From JBBQVS01 sp964250805 (GTDB taxonomy: Bacteria; Chloroflexota; Ktedonobacteria; Ktedonobacterales; Ktedonobacteraceae), in assembly GCA_964250805.1 (NCBI GenBank), contig CAXUHG010000012.1:1-64000 (forward strand): a stretch of 64,000 nt of DNA, in the 5' to 3' direction. Within the stretch, counting starts at the first letter, position 1. Each line of letters begins with the position of its first letter. The notes beneath the pieces were generated by a model. The model searched no databases. It had not been told where the DNA came from and was given only the letters and a program-made list of their open reading frames with translations. The translations under genes were made by a program, and so were the position numbers. Positions 1-8,147 of the stretch are shown here, piece after piece.

Positions 1-24
1 TCATGATTGAGGAGCGCGTCGCCG

Positions 25-90
25 TAGGTGTCTAATTTATACATCCTCCTGCTTCATCAGAAGCAGGAGGATGTATAAATTAGACACCTA
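25..90. repeat. Long palindrome upstream of nrdR
   Basis: Two 31-base arms (25-55 and 60-90) are perfect inverted copies around the 4-base loop ATCA. The arm begins TAGGTGTCTAATTTAT, which resembles the arm of the element at 21030 (TAGGGGCCTGATTTAT), so it may be a divergent member of the dispersed GGGACC palindrome family. It lies 74 bases upstream of the nrdR start and could terminate a gene ending before the window. Confidence 0.85.
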
Positions 91-163
91 TCACCCCTCA
101 CTTGTACAGATGTGGTACTATAAGACATCAGCATGTTTCAGTAGTTTTGGGGGGTGCATAGGG

Positions 164-637
164 ATGAAATGCCCATTTTGTGGTGGTACGGAGTCACGCG
201 TCAAAGATTCGCGTGACATTGGCGACGCGATACATCGTCGGCGCGAATGTGAATCCTGCAAGGGACGCTTTAGCACATACGAGCGTGTCGAAAAGTTCCA
301 ACTTATGGTCATCAAACAGGATCAGAGACGTGAACCATTCGACCGCCAGAAGCTGTATATTGGCATCCGTAAAGCGTGCGAGAAGCGTCCCTTGCCCGCT
401 GGCGAGATCGAGAACGCGGTGGAAGAGATCGAGCAAGAACTCTACAGTCTGGGCAAACAAGAGGTGCCAAGCAATGTCATTGGCGAACTCGTGATGGAGC
501 ATTTGCGCCGCATGGATAAGATTGCCTACATTCGTTTTGCCAGCGTCTATCGCTCCTTCGGAGACGTGGAAACTATGTTCGAGGAGATACAGACGCTCCT
601 CAACCGCGAGAAGACCGACGCCAACCCTCATACATAA
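164..637 (+). CDS. nrdR: Transcriptional repressor NrdR
   Basis: NrdR is a nucleotide-sensing repressor of ribonucleotide reductase genes; it binds NrdR boxes through a zinc ribbon and senses ATP/dATP through an ATP-cone. The 157-residue protein starts MKCPFCGG, with zinc ligands C3, C6, C29 and C32 and the family segment VKDSRDIGDAIHRRREC, followed by the ATP-cone over roughly residues 46-136 and the typical C-terminal stretch IAYIRFASVYRSFGD. Length is normal for the family. The open frame runs 31 codons further upstream to 71, but that part lies partly in the palindrome and the family starts at MKCP, so ATG 164 is chosen. No nrd structural gene is in the window. Identification is secure. 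Confidence 0.97.
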   Translation: MKCPFCGGTESRVKDSRDIGDAIHRRRECESCKGRFSTYERVEKFQLMVIKQDQRREPFDRQKLYIGIRKACEKRPLPAGEIENAVEEIEQELYSLGKQEVPSNVIGELVMEHLRRMDKIAYIRFASVYRSFGDVETMFEEIQTLLNREKTDANPHT

Positions 638-645
638 AGGCAAAA

Positions 646-673
646 ATCAGGGAAACCGAACGGTTTCCCTGAT
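646..673. terminator. Bidirectional intrinsic terminator
   Basis: ATCAGGGAAACC pairs with GGTTTCCCTGAT around a GAAC loop. It is preceded by a run of A and followed by six T, so it can work in both directions. It sits between the convergent nrdR and cyclic-nucleotide-binding genes. Confidence 0.93.
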
Positions 674-676
674 TTT

Positions 677-1105
677 TTAGTCCTCGACGCGTCCTTGCGC
701 TTTACGCAGACGCCGACTAAGAACGGCGAGCAATTTCAGCGCGATATCAGGATGCTCGCGAATCACGCCACGAAACTCCCATACGGGGAGCAGTAGGGCT
801 GTTACGTCATCTACGGCGGTTACAGTCGCAGAGCGCGGCTGATCGTCGAGCAAGGCCATCTCGCCCAGTGCCTCGCCAGCTCCAGTGGTGTTAATTTCTT
901 TTTCCGCTCCACCAGACCCACTGGCCTGCGTGATACTCACTTTACCACTTTTAATAATGTAGAGGCCAGAACCACTGTCACCTTGCGAGAATAATTTTGT
1001 GCCTGCGTTATAAGTACGCTCTTGACTACTTTTAGCGAGTGTTTGCAACTCTTTCTTATCCAAGGATGAGAAAAGCTCTACACTGGCAAGGGTGTCTTCG
1101 TTCAC
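677..1105 (-). CDS. Cyclic nucleotide-binding domain protein
   Basis: A 142-residue protein made of one Crp-type cNMP-binding beta-barrel and nothing else. The phosphate-binding cassette is recognisable as GEALGEMALLDDQPRSATV with its conserved Glu and Arg, so nucleotide binding is plausible. There is no C-terminal winged helix, so it is not a Crp/Fnr regulator as it stands; such short proteins usually act as sensory subunits or protein-protein switches. The start is GTG at 1105, supported by GAGGAG seven bases upstream. It converges on nrdR across a shared terminator. Partner and ligand are unknown. Confidence 0.9.
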   Translation of the reverse strand: MNEDTLASVELFSSLDKKELQTLAKSSQERTYNAGTKLFSQGDSGSGLYIIKSGKVSITQASGSGGAEKEINTTGAGEALGEMALLDDQPRSATVTAVDDVTALLLPVWEFRGVIREHPDIALKLLAVLSRRLRKAQGRVED

Positions 1106-1314
1106 GCGATACTCCTCTTTAATACATTAGAAATAAGCCCGACACATACACTATGTCGATTTTCCTCATTCTATCACATGCCCTACGCAGAAAGAGAAAA
1201 TCTTTGACATTCTGGGGCGTACCAACTACAATAAAAATAGACAGAAGGGCTGATAAACACATAATTGCACGGGTCTAATTATGTAAATGAACAGAAGAAT
1301 GGGGATTACGTCGA

Positions 1315-1388
1315 GTGTAGGGACCGATTTATCACGTCCTGCTAGCGTCTCGATTGCCAACGAGGACGTGATAAATCGGTCCCTACAC
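1315..1388. repeat. GGGACC-family palindrome, copy 1
   Basis: Perfect 26-base arms begin GTGTAGGGACCGATTTATC and end ACGTCCT, around a 22-base centre. Weaker pairing continues outside (AGAATGG before, CCATTCT after). It occupies the middle of the 358-base gap between the divergent genes at 1105 and 1464; apart from it I see no gene in this gap. Confidence 0.95.
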
Positions 1389-1463
1389 CCTCTCTCCATT
1401 CTTTTGTTACACCATGTGATTACATCCATTCGGAAATAGATTTCTTGGGCGAGGATAGAGAAC

Positions 1464-3704
1464 ATGACGACATCCGATAGCGAAAAACAAGAGCAGGACC
1501 GGCAACAGGCCGAGAAGCGTTTGCAAGTGGGGCTAGAGGCATATAACGATGGCAACTTAGAAAAAGCGTCCGAGGCATTTGGTGATGCTGAAATCCGCTT
1601 TCGCCTCGCTGGTGATATGAAGCGAGCAGGTGATAGCCGCGCAATGATCGCCGATGTACAACGTCAGAATAATATGCTTGAACAGTCAATCAACAGCTAT
1701 CAACGCGCTATCAACCTCTATAAAGAGGCGCAAAGACCGCTCAATCAGGCACAGAGTATGCTAGAGATGGGGCATGTCGAACGCCAGCTTGCGCACCTTG
1801 ATCGCGCTCAAGATGCCTACCAGATGGCGCAGGGCATCTATCGCAACAACAAAAACACACAGGGATTAGGCAATACTGCGCTCGCATTGGGGCATATTGC
1901 ACTACAGGGTGGCAATACAGATTATGCCTCCGACTTTTATCAAGAGGCTATCCGCGACTTTCGTGAAGCAAACGACAGTATTCACGAAGCGGATGCGTTG
2001 CGCAGTCTCGCGGACATACAACGCATGGCTGGACAATTTTCAGAGGCCGAAGCAGGTTATCAGCAAGCGTTGGAGGTCTACAAAGCGACGCGCGATACCT
2101 TTGGTGCCATAGACGCACAACTTGGCCTAGCCCGCATCTATCTCGACCAGGAACAACTTCCGAAAGCCTCGACACTGCTCTCCGAAACGTTCAGTACCGC
2201 GCAGGGACTCGAATATGAACTGGGACAGGCCGATGCCAATCTGAGTTTAGCAGCGGTGAGTTTTCTGCAGGGGAGCGTCGAGCAGGCGTTGATTGGGGCA
2301 CAGGCGGCGGGTCAACTCTACAGTGCGCAGCGCAATGCGTTGGGAACGGCACACGCAAACCGTCTCCTGGGAGAAATCAACCTGCGCCGCGGTCAACTCT
2401 CCTATGCAAGCTCTCTTATGGATCGCGCACAGCGCACATTCAAAGCCGTCGCGCACCGCATGGGACAGGCTGAAGCCACAGTAGGACTAGGAGAACTGCA
2501 ACTACACAGGGGCTTTCTTGAACGTGCGCTGCAAACATTGGATGATGGGCGGACGCAGGCTCATACTTTGCACAATAATCGGCTTGAAGCAAGAACACTG
2601 CTAGCAATTGGCGATGTTTTGTACCAGCAGGGACAATTAGGGCAAGCCAAAAGCGTGTACGAAGATGCCGAGAGTCGTGGTACAGAACTTGGTGAGTTTC
2701 TCGGCGCAACTTCTCTAGCTCAAGCACAGGCACGTCTGGCACGCATTGCCCTCTTTACAGGCGATTTGAAAGAGGCCGATAAGCAACTAATACTGGCAAC
2801 AGATGCAATTGGAAGGAACCCAATTGCTACGCAAGTCGTACCAATAGTATCGGTGGTACGTGGGCAGTTGCTGCTAACGCAAGGTGAACTGACGCAGGCG
2901 GAAGCTCGCTTTAGCGCCGCACACGAGCAAGCTGAGGCACAAGAGGAACCGCTGCAGGCGGCGGAGGCATTGTTGGGGTTGGCGCAAACACGCCTTGCAC
3001 GCGAAGAGCTTGAAGCCGCTCTTAACACCTTCATAGCGGCTGGACGCCAGTTTCAGCAGGTTGAAAGCGTTGACGGCGACGGCTCCTCTGCCCTCGGTAT
3101 CGCACAAGTGTATCTTGGTCGAGAGGAATGGGACGCGACTCTCGAGAACTGCGAAGCCGCCCTTGTGCGTTTCAATCAAGCGGGTGCGGCACTGGGACAG
3201 GCCGACGCTCTCTTGACAAAGGGACTAGCACAGCGTGGTAAAGTGGAGATGGAGCAGGCACTGGAAAATTTCGAGCAGGCACTAAAGCTCTATCACCAGC
3301 AACGCAGACCGCTCGGCGTTGTCGATACACGCTCAGCACGTGCTGGCATCTATATGATACGTGGCGATTTTGAGCGGGCACGCGACGAACAGAGCAAGGC
3401 TATCACACAGGTTGAGCGCGTGATGCAGAGCTTGAACATTCCGCAACAGTGGAGCATGTTCCTACGTCAATACGCCGAACTCTATGCACAGACCGCGATT
3501 ACCGACGTGCGGCGCAATCAAGACGCGCAGGCACATACACTGTTGCAAAACTACGCGCGTATCGCAGGTAGTGCTGAGATTCTTCGCCATCTGCAAGCGT
3601 ATGAGGACGCAATGCCAACTAGTGGCGACGATGTAACGGAGGAAGAATTGCTTTCTAATCAAGACTTAGTAAAACGACTAAAATCCATTCGTAAAGGTTT
3701 ATAA
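1464..3704 (+). CDS. Tetratricopeptide repeat protein
   Basis: A 746-residue soluble protein built almost wholly of TPR-like helical hairpins about 40 residues apart; recurrent elements include A.A.ALG.I.L..G....A and F..AL..Y. It has no signal peptide or membrane segment, no kinase, HTH or enzyme domain, and a charged, Gln-rich N-terminus. Start ATG 1464 has GAGG about ten bases upstream. It is the first gene of an apparent three-gene operon: 16 bases separate it from the 261-residue protein and 26 bases separate that from the 479-residue protein. A scaffold role is the usual guess for TPR arrays, but no function can be assigned. Confidence 0.9.
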   Translation: MTTSDSEKQEQDRQQAEKRLQVGLEAYNDGNLEKASEAFGDAEIRFRLAGDMKRAGDSRAMIADVQRQNNMLEQSINSYQRAINLYKEAQRPLNQAQSMLEMGHVERQLAHLDRAQDAYQMAQGIYRNNKNTQGLGNTALALGHIALQGGNTDYASDFYQEAIRDFREANDSIHEADALRSLADIQRMAGQFSEAEAGYQQALEVYKATRDTFGAIDAQLGLARIYLDQEQLPKASTLLSETFSTAQGLEYELGQADANLSLAAVSFLQGSVEQALIGAQAAGQLYSAQRNALGTAHANRLLGEINLRRGQLSYASSLMDRAQRTFKAVAHRMGQAEATVGLGELQLHRGFLERALQTLDDGRTQAHTLHNNRLEARTLLAIGDVLYQQGQLGQAKSVYEDAESRGTELGEFLGATSLAQAQARLARIALFTGDLKEADKQLILATDAIGRNPIATQVVPIVSVVRGQLLLTQGELTQAEARFSAAHEQAEAQEEPLQAAEALLGLAQTRLAREELEAALNTFIAAGRQFQQVESVDGDGSSALGIAQVYLGREEWDATLENCEAALVRFNQAGAALGQADALLTKGLAQRGKVEMEQALENFEQALKLYHQQRRPLGVVDTRSARAGIYMIRGDFERARDEQSKAITQVERVMQSLNIPQQWSMFLRQYAELYAQTAITDVRRNQDAQAHTLLQNYARIAGSAEILRHLQAYEDAMPTSGDDVTEEELLSNQDLVKRLKSIRKGL

Positions 3705-3720
3705 TGAGGAGTTTTCAGCT

Positions 3721-4506
3721 ATGAGTATACGTTTCTTACGTGGCGACGCGCAGGCACCCAGAGGCCATGCAATTCTTGTGGCACGGAGTAGCACGGGCGA
3801 AGTTTTTTGTACTTACTGTATTGTGCCTCCAATTCCGATATCACTGGCTAAGTATCTTCCTCCTATGTTCACTTCACAGATATCGCCGGAAGACTTCGGC
3901 GAAACGGCGAATAGTGTGAAGGGCATGCCTTTTCCACCGATGTTAGAAGAGGGCAAAACGATGGAACAACTTGAACTGTTAGCTGAACGGCGGAGTGATG
4001 ACCTATGCGACGTAGGCACGGTAAGTAGACAGGACCCAGCCAGTCGTATGCAGATGGCGGCAATAAGTAGTGACGAGTACGGACAACTCTACGAGAAATA
4101 CATTTCCTCGTTTGGCACACTCTCCTCTGCATCTTCTTCATTCAATCTCTCAGGCTCAGGCGACAACACGCCACTTGATGATGTAGACGCCGATGAACTG
4201 CTCCTGCAAACCATGTCTGATCGACAAAAGCTTGCCGAGCTAGGCAAATGGATTGGCATGGCTCGTTATGCCATCGAAGGTGAAGACAATGTACAGCTTG
4301 ATGAGGCTCAAGAGCGCATGAAGCGCATCGCGAGCTTGCTCGCGGATAAATATCGCGGCGATCAGTTGATTGCCGCCGCTATCGACCCGAATTCAAAAGG
4401 CGCACAACTTGCCAGTCTCTACCTGAATAGAGCGTACAAACTACTTGATGAAGAATACGCGGAAATTCCTAATATCGAACGCGAAATCCGCGATTTACAA
4501 GGATAA
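3721..4506 (+). CDS. Hypothetical protein, middle gene of TPR operon
   Basis: 261 residues that I do not recognise. The first 50 or so residues look beta-rich (RFLRGD.QAPRGHAILVARSS), followed by a Pro-rich segment, a low-complexity Ser-rich linker near residues 136-152 and a largely helical C-terminal half ending in an acidic helix. There is no signal peptide or membrane segment. ATG 3721 has a strong GAGGAG site ten bases upstream. Tight spacing to the TPR gene before it and the 479-residue protein after it suggests co-translation and a shared job. Confidence 0.85.
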   Translation: MSIRFLRGDAQAPRGHAILVARSSTGEVFCTYCIVPPIPISLAKYLPPMFTSQISPEDFGETANSVKGMPFPPMLEEGKTMEQLELLAERRSDDLCDVGTVSRQDPASRMQMAAISSDEYGQLYEKYISSFGTLSSASSSFNLSGSGDNTPLDDVDADELLLQTMSDRQKLAELGKWIGMARYAIEGEDNVQLDEAQERMKRIASLLADKYRGDQLIAAAIDPNSKGAQLASLYLNRAYKLLDEEYAEIPNIEREIRDLQG

Positions 4507-4532
4507 ATTTTAAGTATAAAGAGGTATTCTGT

Positions 4533-5972
4533 ATGGCATCCATCGAAATGAAGGCCGATCTATCATCGCTCGTTTCCGCACTGGTTGCGGGCGATAACAA
4601 CGCGATTATTGAGGCTGCACGCGATTTACTAGCACACGGAGAATCCGCCGACGTGCTGATAGGACGCATAGGATTACTTGCCGCTCCTGGTGATTCCACG
4701 GGACAAACGCTGCTTATATTGAACGCAGCCGCCATGTTGTGTCGCTACATTCATACAATTCCCCAGCCCCTTGATGGGGCAGAGCAGGGAAGTGAACGCG
4801 CATTACCACTCTTTGCAGAGGCAATGTTGGCGGCGGCTCCTGCGGTACGAGCAGGCCAGAAGACAACGGTCACGTATCCAGAACCCTTCTTTCCTAGCGG
4901 ACTGGGAGAAAAGGGGAGCGTGACCGAGGCACTGCGCGAAGCCGTTGAAAAGAACGATACGCTACGTGTCGAACGCCTTCTCTTTGGGCTGTATGGAACT
5001 GGTGCCGATTACCGCACACTAGAGGTACGAACTTACGATAGTATTGCAACTACGTTTCAGGATAACGGCAAACCATTTATGCTCGCGGTACGTGGCTTTC
5101 AATTGCTAGGCACAGTCGAATGGGGAGACCGCATACCGGTCATTCTGCATTGGCTCGCTCCTCACTTACCATTGCGTCCTGATGCCGTTGCGCCAGAGTG
5201 GGTCAAGACGGTTTCCGACTTCGCACTCGACCCTGCACACGATATGACAAGCATTAGGACACGCATCACTGCACCTAAAAATCAGAATGCGTTACCACTT
5301 CATCAATTGATCCTGAGCGACGCCGACACGCTACAAGTATGTCAAGCGGTTTACGATACAATTATGAAAGGTGAAGCATCATCAAGAGCCGTCAGTTCGG
5401 TTATCGCGCTCGCGGCTGCGGATGTAATGCATCTCGTGGGCGATGGAGACCGCGCGTTATTCATAAGAGTCGCGCAAGGTCTGCTCTTCGCCTCTGCCAT
5501 TCGTCTAGCATTTCAGCAGGTGCAGGATGTCGATGTACTGCCACTCCTGTTCACCTCCGCCGCCTTTGTCAACGCACTCCGCAAAGAGATTGCCGCGCAA
5601 AACAATACACCGAGTACAATGCAAGCCTCAAACGCACCCGTATTGGGTGGTGGACTGATTGCGCCCGCGCAGTTGGACACGCTTCAAGCACAATTAGAAG
5701 GCGGCGATGCCAACGGTGCCTTGACAACCACACGTCGCTATCTGAAGCTGAACCACGATACGCGTGCCCTGTTCGCTGTCATCGGGCTTGTCGCTGCTAG
5801 AAATAATGCTAGCCTCGATCAAGGCTATACGCTGCAAATTGTACAGGCCGCAAGCGAAGAATTTCTAGCGTGGCCTCACACATTGGGCGATACAGACACC
5901 GAAATCTTCCTACAGGTCGCCATTCGTGCCGCTGCCTTCGGCGAACGCGACGCGCTGATCTCGAATCTATAA
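4533..5972 (+). CDS. Hypothetical helical protein, third gene of TPR operon
   Basis: 479 residues, Ala/Leu-rich and apparently all-helical, with several ~35-residue units that could be degenerate TPR or HEAT-like repeats (for example QLEGGDANGALTTTRRYLKL near the C-terminal third). I do not recognise a family. No signal peptide or membrane segment is present. ATG 4533 is preceded by AGAGG. It ends the three-gene operon: its TAA stop lies inside the first bases of the 72-base perfect palindrome at 5968-6039, which probably terminates the transcript. Confidence 0.85.
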   Translation: MASIEMKADLSSLVSALVAGDNNAIIEAARDLLAHGESADVLIGRIGLLAAPGDSTGQTLLILNAAAMLCRYIHTIPQPLDGAEQGSERALPLFAEAMLAAAPAVRAGQKTTVTYPEPFFPSGLGEKGSVTEALREAVEKNDTLRVERLLFGLYGTGADYRTLEVRTYDSIATTFQDNGKPFMLAVRGFQLLGTVEWGDRIPVILHWLAPHLPLRPDAVAPEWVKTVSDFALDPAHDMTSIRTRITAPKNQNALPLHQLILSDADTLQVCQAVYDTIMKGEASSRAVSSVIALAAADVMHLVGDGDRALFIRVAQGLLFASAIRLAFQQVQDVDVLPLLFTSAAFVNALRKEIAAQNNTPSTMQASNAPVLGGGLIAPAQLDTLQAQLEGGDANGALTTTRRYLKLNHDTRALFAVIGLVAARNNASLDQGYTLQIVQAASEEFLAWPHTLGDTDTEIFLQVAIRAAAFGERDALISNL

Positions 5973-6039
5973 TACCTGCTGTATCGTGCTTGGACGGGGG
6001 ACGCGTCCCCCGTCCAAGCACGATACAGCAGGTATTATA
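5968..6039. terminator. 72-base perfect zero-spacer palindrome
   Basis: Bases 5968-6003 and 6004-6039 are exact reverse complements with no spacer (centre GACGCGTC). The left arm contains the TAA stop of the preceding gene and the right arm ends 27 bases before the next start. It should form a very stable cruciform or RNA hairpin and probably acts as a terminator between the TPR operon and the binding-protein gene. Confidence 0.92.
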
Positions 6040-6065
6040 ACAATATATTAGAGGAGAACTCCGTT

Positions 6066-7778
6066 GTGTTCCCTATAAAAAAACCTCTACAATTATTTCT
6101 TATGTTGCTTTGTCTCGGTTGCCTTCTCTTGACAGCGTGTGATGTTTTCGGAGGACCAGCACCTAAAAAACTGGTCAAGGCCCCACCTAATAAGCAGGTC
6201 TACACAGTACCCCTGGTCGGCATGACAGATGTTGATACACTTGATCCCGCGCTAGCTCACGATCCAACATCAATCTCAATAGTACAAATGATGTTCACAG
6301 GTCTCGTCCAACTTGACAACAAGTTACAAATACACCCTCAACTGGCGGCTTCGTGGAGTCTGGGAACGGATGGCGTCACGTGGACCTTTCACCTCAAGAA
6401 AAATCTGCACTTCAGCGATGGCACGCCTTTGACCTCAAAAGATGTCGCCTATAGCATTGACCGCGCCTTGCAGCCCGCCACGCAATCGACGGTCGCACCC
6501 TTATATTTGAGCTTGATTAAAGATTCCGACCAACTCCTAGCAGGACACATTACAACGCTTCTCAATGACTCATTACAAACACCAGACAATAACACACTCG
6601 TCATTGTCGCCAGGAAAAAGGCAGCGTACTTCCTGAACATGTTGACCTACACCTGTTCATATGTGGTTGAGAAGAGTCTCATCACGCACTATGGAGCGAA
6701 GTTTCTCGATCACCTGAATCAGGGAGGTGGTGCTGGTCCGTTTATGCTGACGCAAGATGTTCACGGTCAAGAAATCGACTTCGCGCCCAATAAAAACTAC
6801 TATGACGCGAAACCACAGTTACAGCATGTGCGCTTCGCATTTTACCATCAGGAAAGCGATGCCTATGCAGCATATCAGCATGGCACAATTGATATGACTG
6901 ATGTACCGCAGGCGACGCTAGCGAACAATAAAAAACGCGACGACTTTCACCAGATACCACAGCTATGGATCAACTATTATACAATGAACTATCTGGTCAA
7001 GCCGTTCGACAATATTCATATCCGGCAAGCATTCGCGCTTGCCATCGACAAAACAGCCATCGCCAACTCAGTGTGGCAAGGAACAGTTCTACCCACCAAT
7101 CATATCGTACCTCAAGGTATGCCGGGCTATAATCCTGCTCTGACAGGACCCGACGGCACACAAAACCTTACGGGGAACATACAAAAAGCGCAAGCGTTGT
7201 TCAAGCAAGGATTACAAGAGGAGCATTGGTCAAGTGTGACGCAGGTGCCAGCCATTAAACTAACCTACGCAACAGGCGTCACTAGCACCGATCAAGAGGT
7301 CGCGGCGATTGCCGCAAGAGAGAAAAAGGTGCTAGGGATTTTAGTAACACCAGACCCAATTGACTACAACACGTTGCTCGATAGAGTGACCGCGGCAACC
7401 AACAACGCCAATGGTCTGCAATTCTGGGGACTAGCATGGGTGAGCGAATATCCCGACCCGCAGGATTGGCTCACATTGCAATTCGACAATGGCGTACCCA
7501 ATAATAATATGAATTATGGTCAAAATACCAGTGCGACAGCAATCCAGCAGCAAACAGTTCAACAACAACTGGAAGCCGCCGATGCCAACACACAGCAGGG
7601 TACACGTTTCCATGCCTACCAGCAAGCGGAACAACAGCTTGTCAACGATGTCGCATGGCTGCCAATAGAACAAGTAACTTCGACATTTTTGCGCTCTCCA
7701 TTGATTATCGGCATAGTCGATAATGGTCAGGGAATCATTCCACCCGATGACTGGGCCACCATTTATCGCGTAGAGTAG
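6066..7778 (+). CDS. Peptide ABC transporter substrate-binding lipoprotein 1
   Basis: A family 5 extracellular solute-binding protein (OppA/DppA type) of 570 residues. An N-terminal lipoprotein signal ends in LLTAC, so C25 is the likely lipidated residue and the protein is anchored outside the membrane. The body shows DTLDPALAHDP, the FSDGTPLTSKDVAYSIDRAL segment and FDNIHIRQAFALAIDK, all typical of the family. Start is GTG 6066 with AGGAGA upstream. It is the first of three tandem paralogues ahead of a dipeptide-type permease operon. It differs from the other two in lacking their NPESW...NCSNATVQ tail. The peptide substrate cannot be read from sequence. Confidence 0.95.
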   Translation: MFPIKKPLQLFLMLLCLGCLLLTACDVFGGPAPKKLVKAPPNKQVYTVPLVGMTDVDTLDPALAHDPTSISIVQMMFTGLVQLDNKLQIHPQLAASWSLGTDGVTWTFHLKKNLHFSDGTPLTSKDVAYSIDRALQPATQSTVAPLYLSLIKDSDQLLAGHITTLLNDSLQTPDNNTLVIVARKKAAYFLNMLTYTCSYVVEKSLITHYGAKFLDHLNQGGGAGPFMLTQDVHGQEIDFAPNKNYYDAKPQLQHVRFAFYHQESDAYAAYQHGTIDMTDVPQATLANNKKRDDFHQIPQLWINYYTMNYLVKPFDNIHIRQAFALAIDKTAIANSVWQGTVLPTNHIVPQGMPGYNPALTGPDGTQNLTGNIQKAQALFKQGLQEEHWSSVTQVPAIKLTYATGVTSTDQEVAAIAAREKKVLGILVTPDPIDYNTLLDRVTAATNNANGLQFWGLAWVSEYPDPQDWLTLQFDNGVPNNNMNYGQNTSATAIQQQTVQQQLEAADANTQQGTRFHAYQQAEQQLVNDVAWLPIEQVTSTFLRSPLIIGIVDNGQGIIPPDDWATIYRVE

Positions 7779-7784
7779 CAGAGC

Positions 7785-7850
7785 AAAGAGAAAGTCAGGA
7801 TGTTTTCATTGCGCACATGTGCGCAATGAAAACATCCTGACTTTCTCTTT
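7785..7850. terminator. 66-base perfect zero-spacer palindrome
   Basis: Two 33-base arms (7785-7817, 7818-7850) are exact reverse complements with no spacer, centred on CACATGTG. It begins six bases after the stop of binding protein 1 and is followed by an A/T-rich tract, so it is a likely terminator. The rest of the 369-base gap up to 8148 holds no convincing gene. Confidence 0.92.
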
Positions 7851-7890
7851 CTAAAAATTTCCTTGTGTATGTGAGAATTCGCAAAAAACG

Positions 7891-7917
7891 AACGTATTTT
7901 ATACATAAGTCAGTATT
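7891..7917. promoter_or_regulatory. Motif shared upstream of binding proteins 2 and 3
   Basis: AACGTATTTT followed by TACATAAGTCAGTATT here matches AACGTATTTT followed by CCATACGTCAGCATT at 10011-10037. The two copies lie 257 and 122 bases before their genes. They may be a shared regulatory site or a relic of the tandem duplication; the sequence alone cannot tell. Confidence 0.4.
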
Positions 7918-8147
7918 CCTGAGTACAACTGATCCTGAACATGGTGTCAATTTGGGGCAGTATGTATCTCCAACGGTTCCCGTCACGGTAGACTCCAGAC
8001 AACGTTGGATGCAGATAATCGCCGCCATAGAGTATTTCATGCTTGTGTTACTGTTGCGGTTATTTAGAGCGTATAGTACTGATAAGAGTTCCATGTATTT
8101 CGTGGAGCAATAAGTAATGTTCTCTATAGAACAAGGAGAAGTCACGA

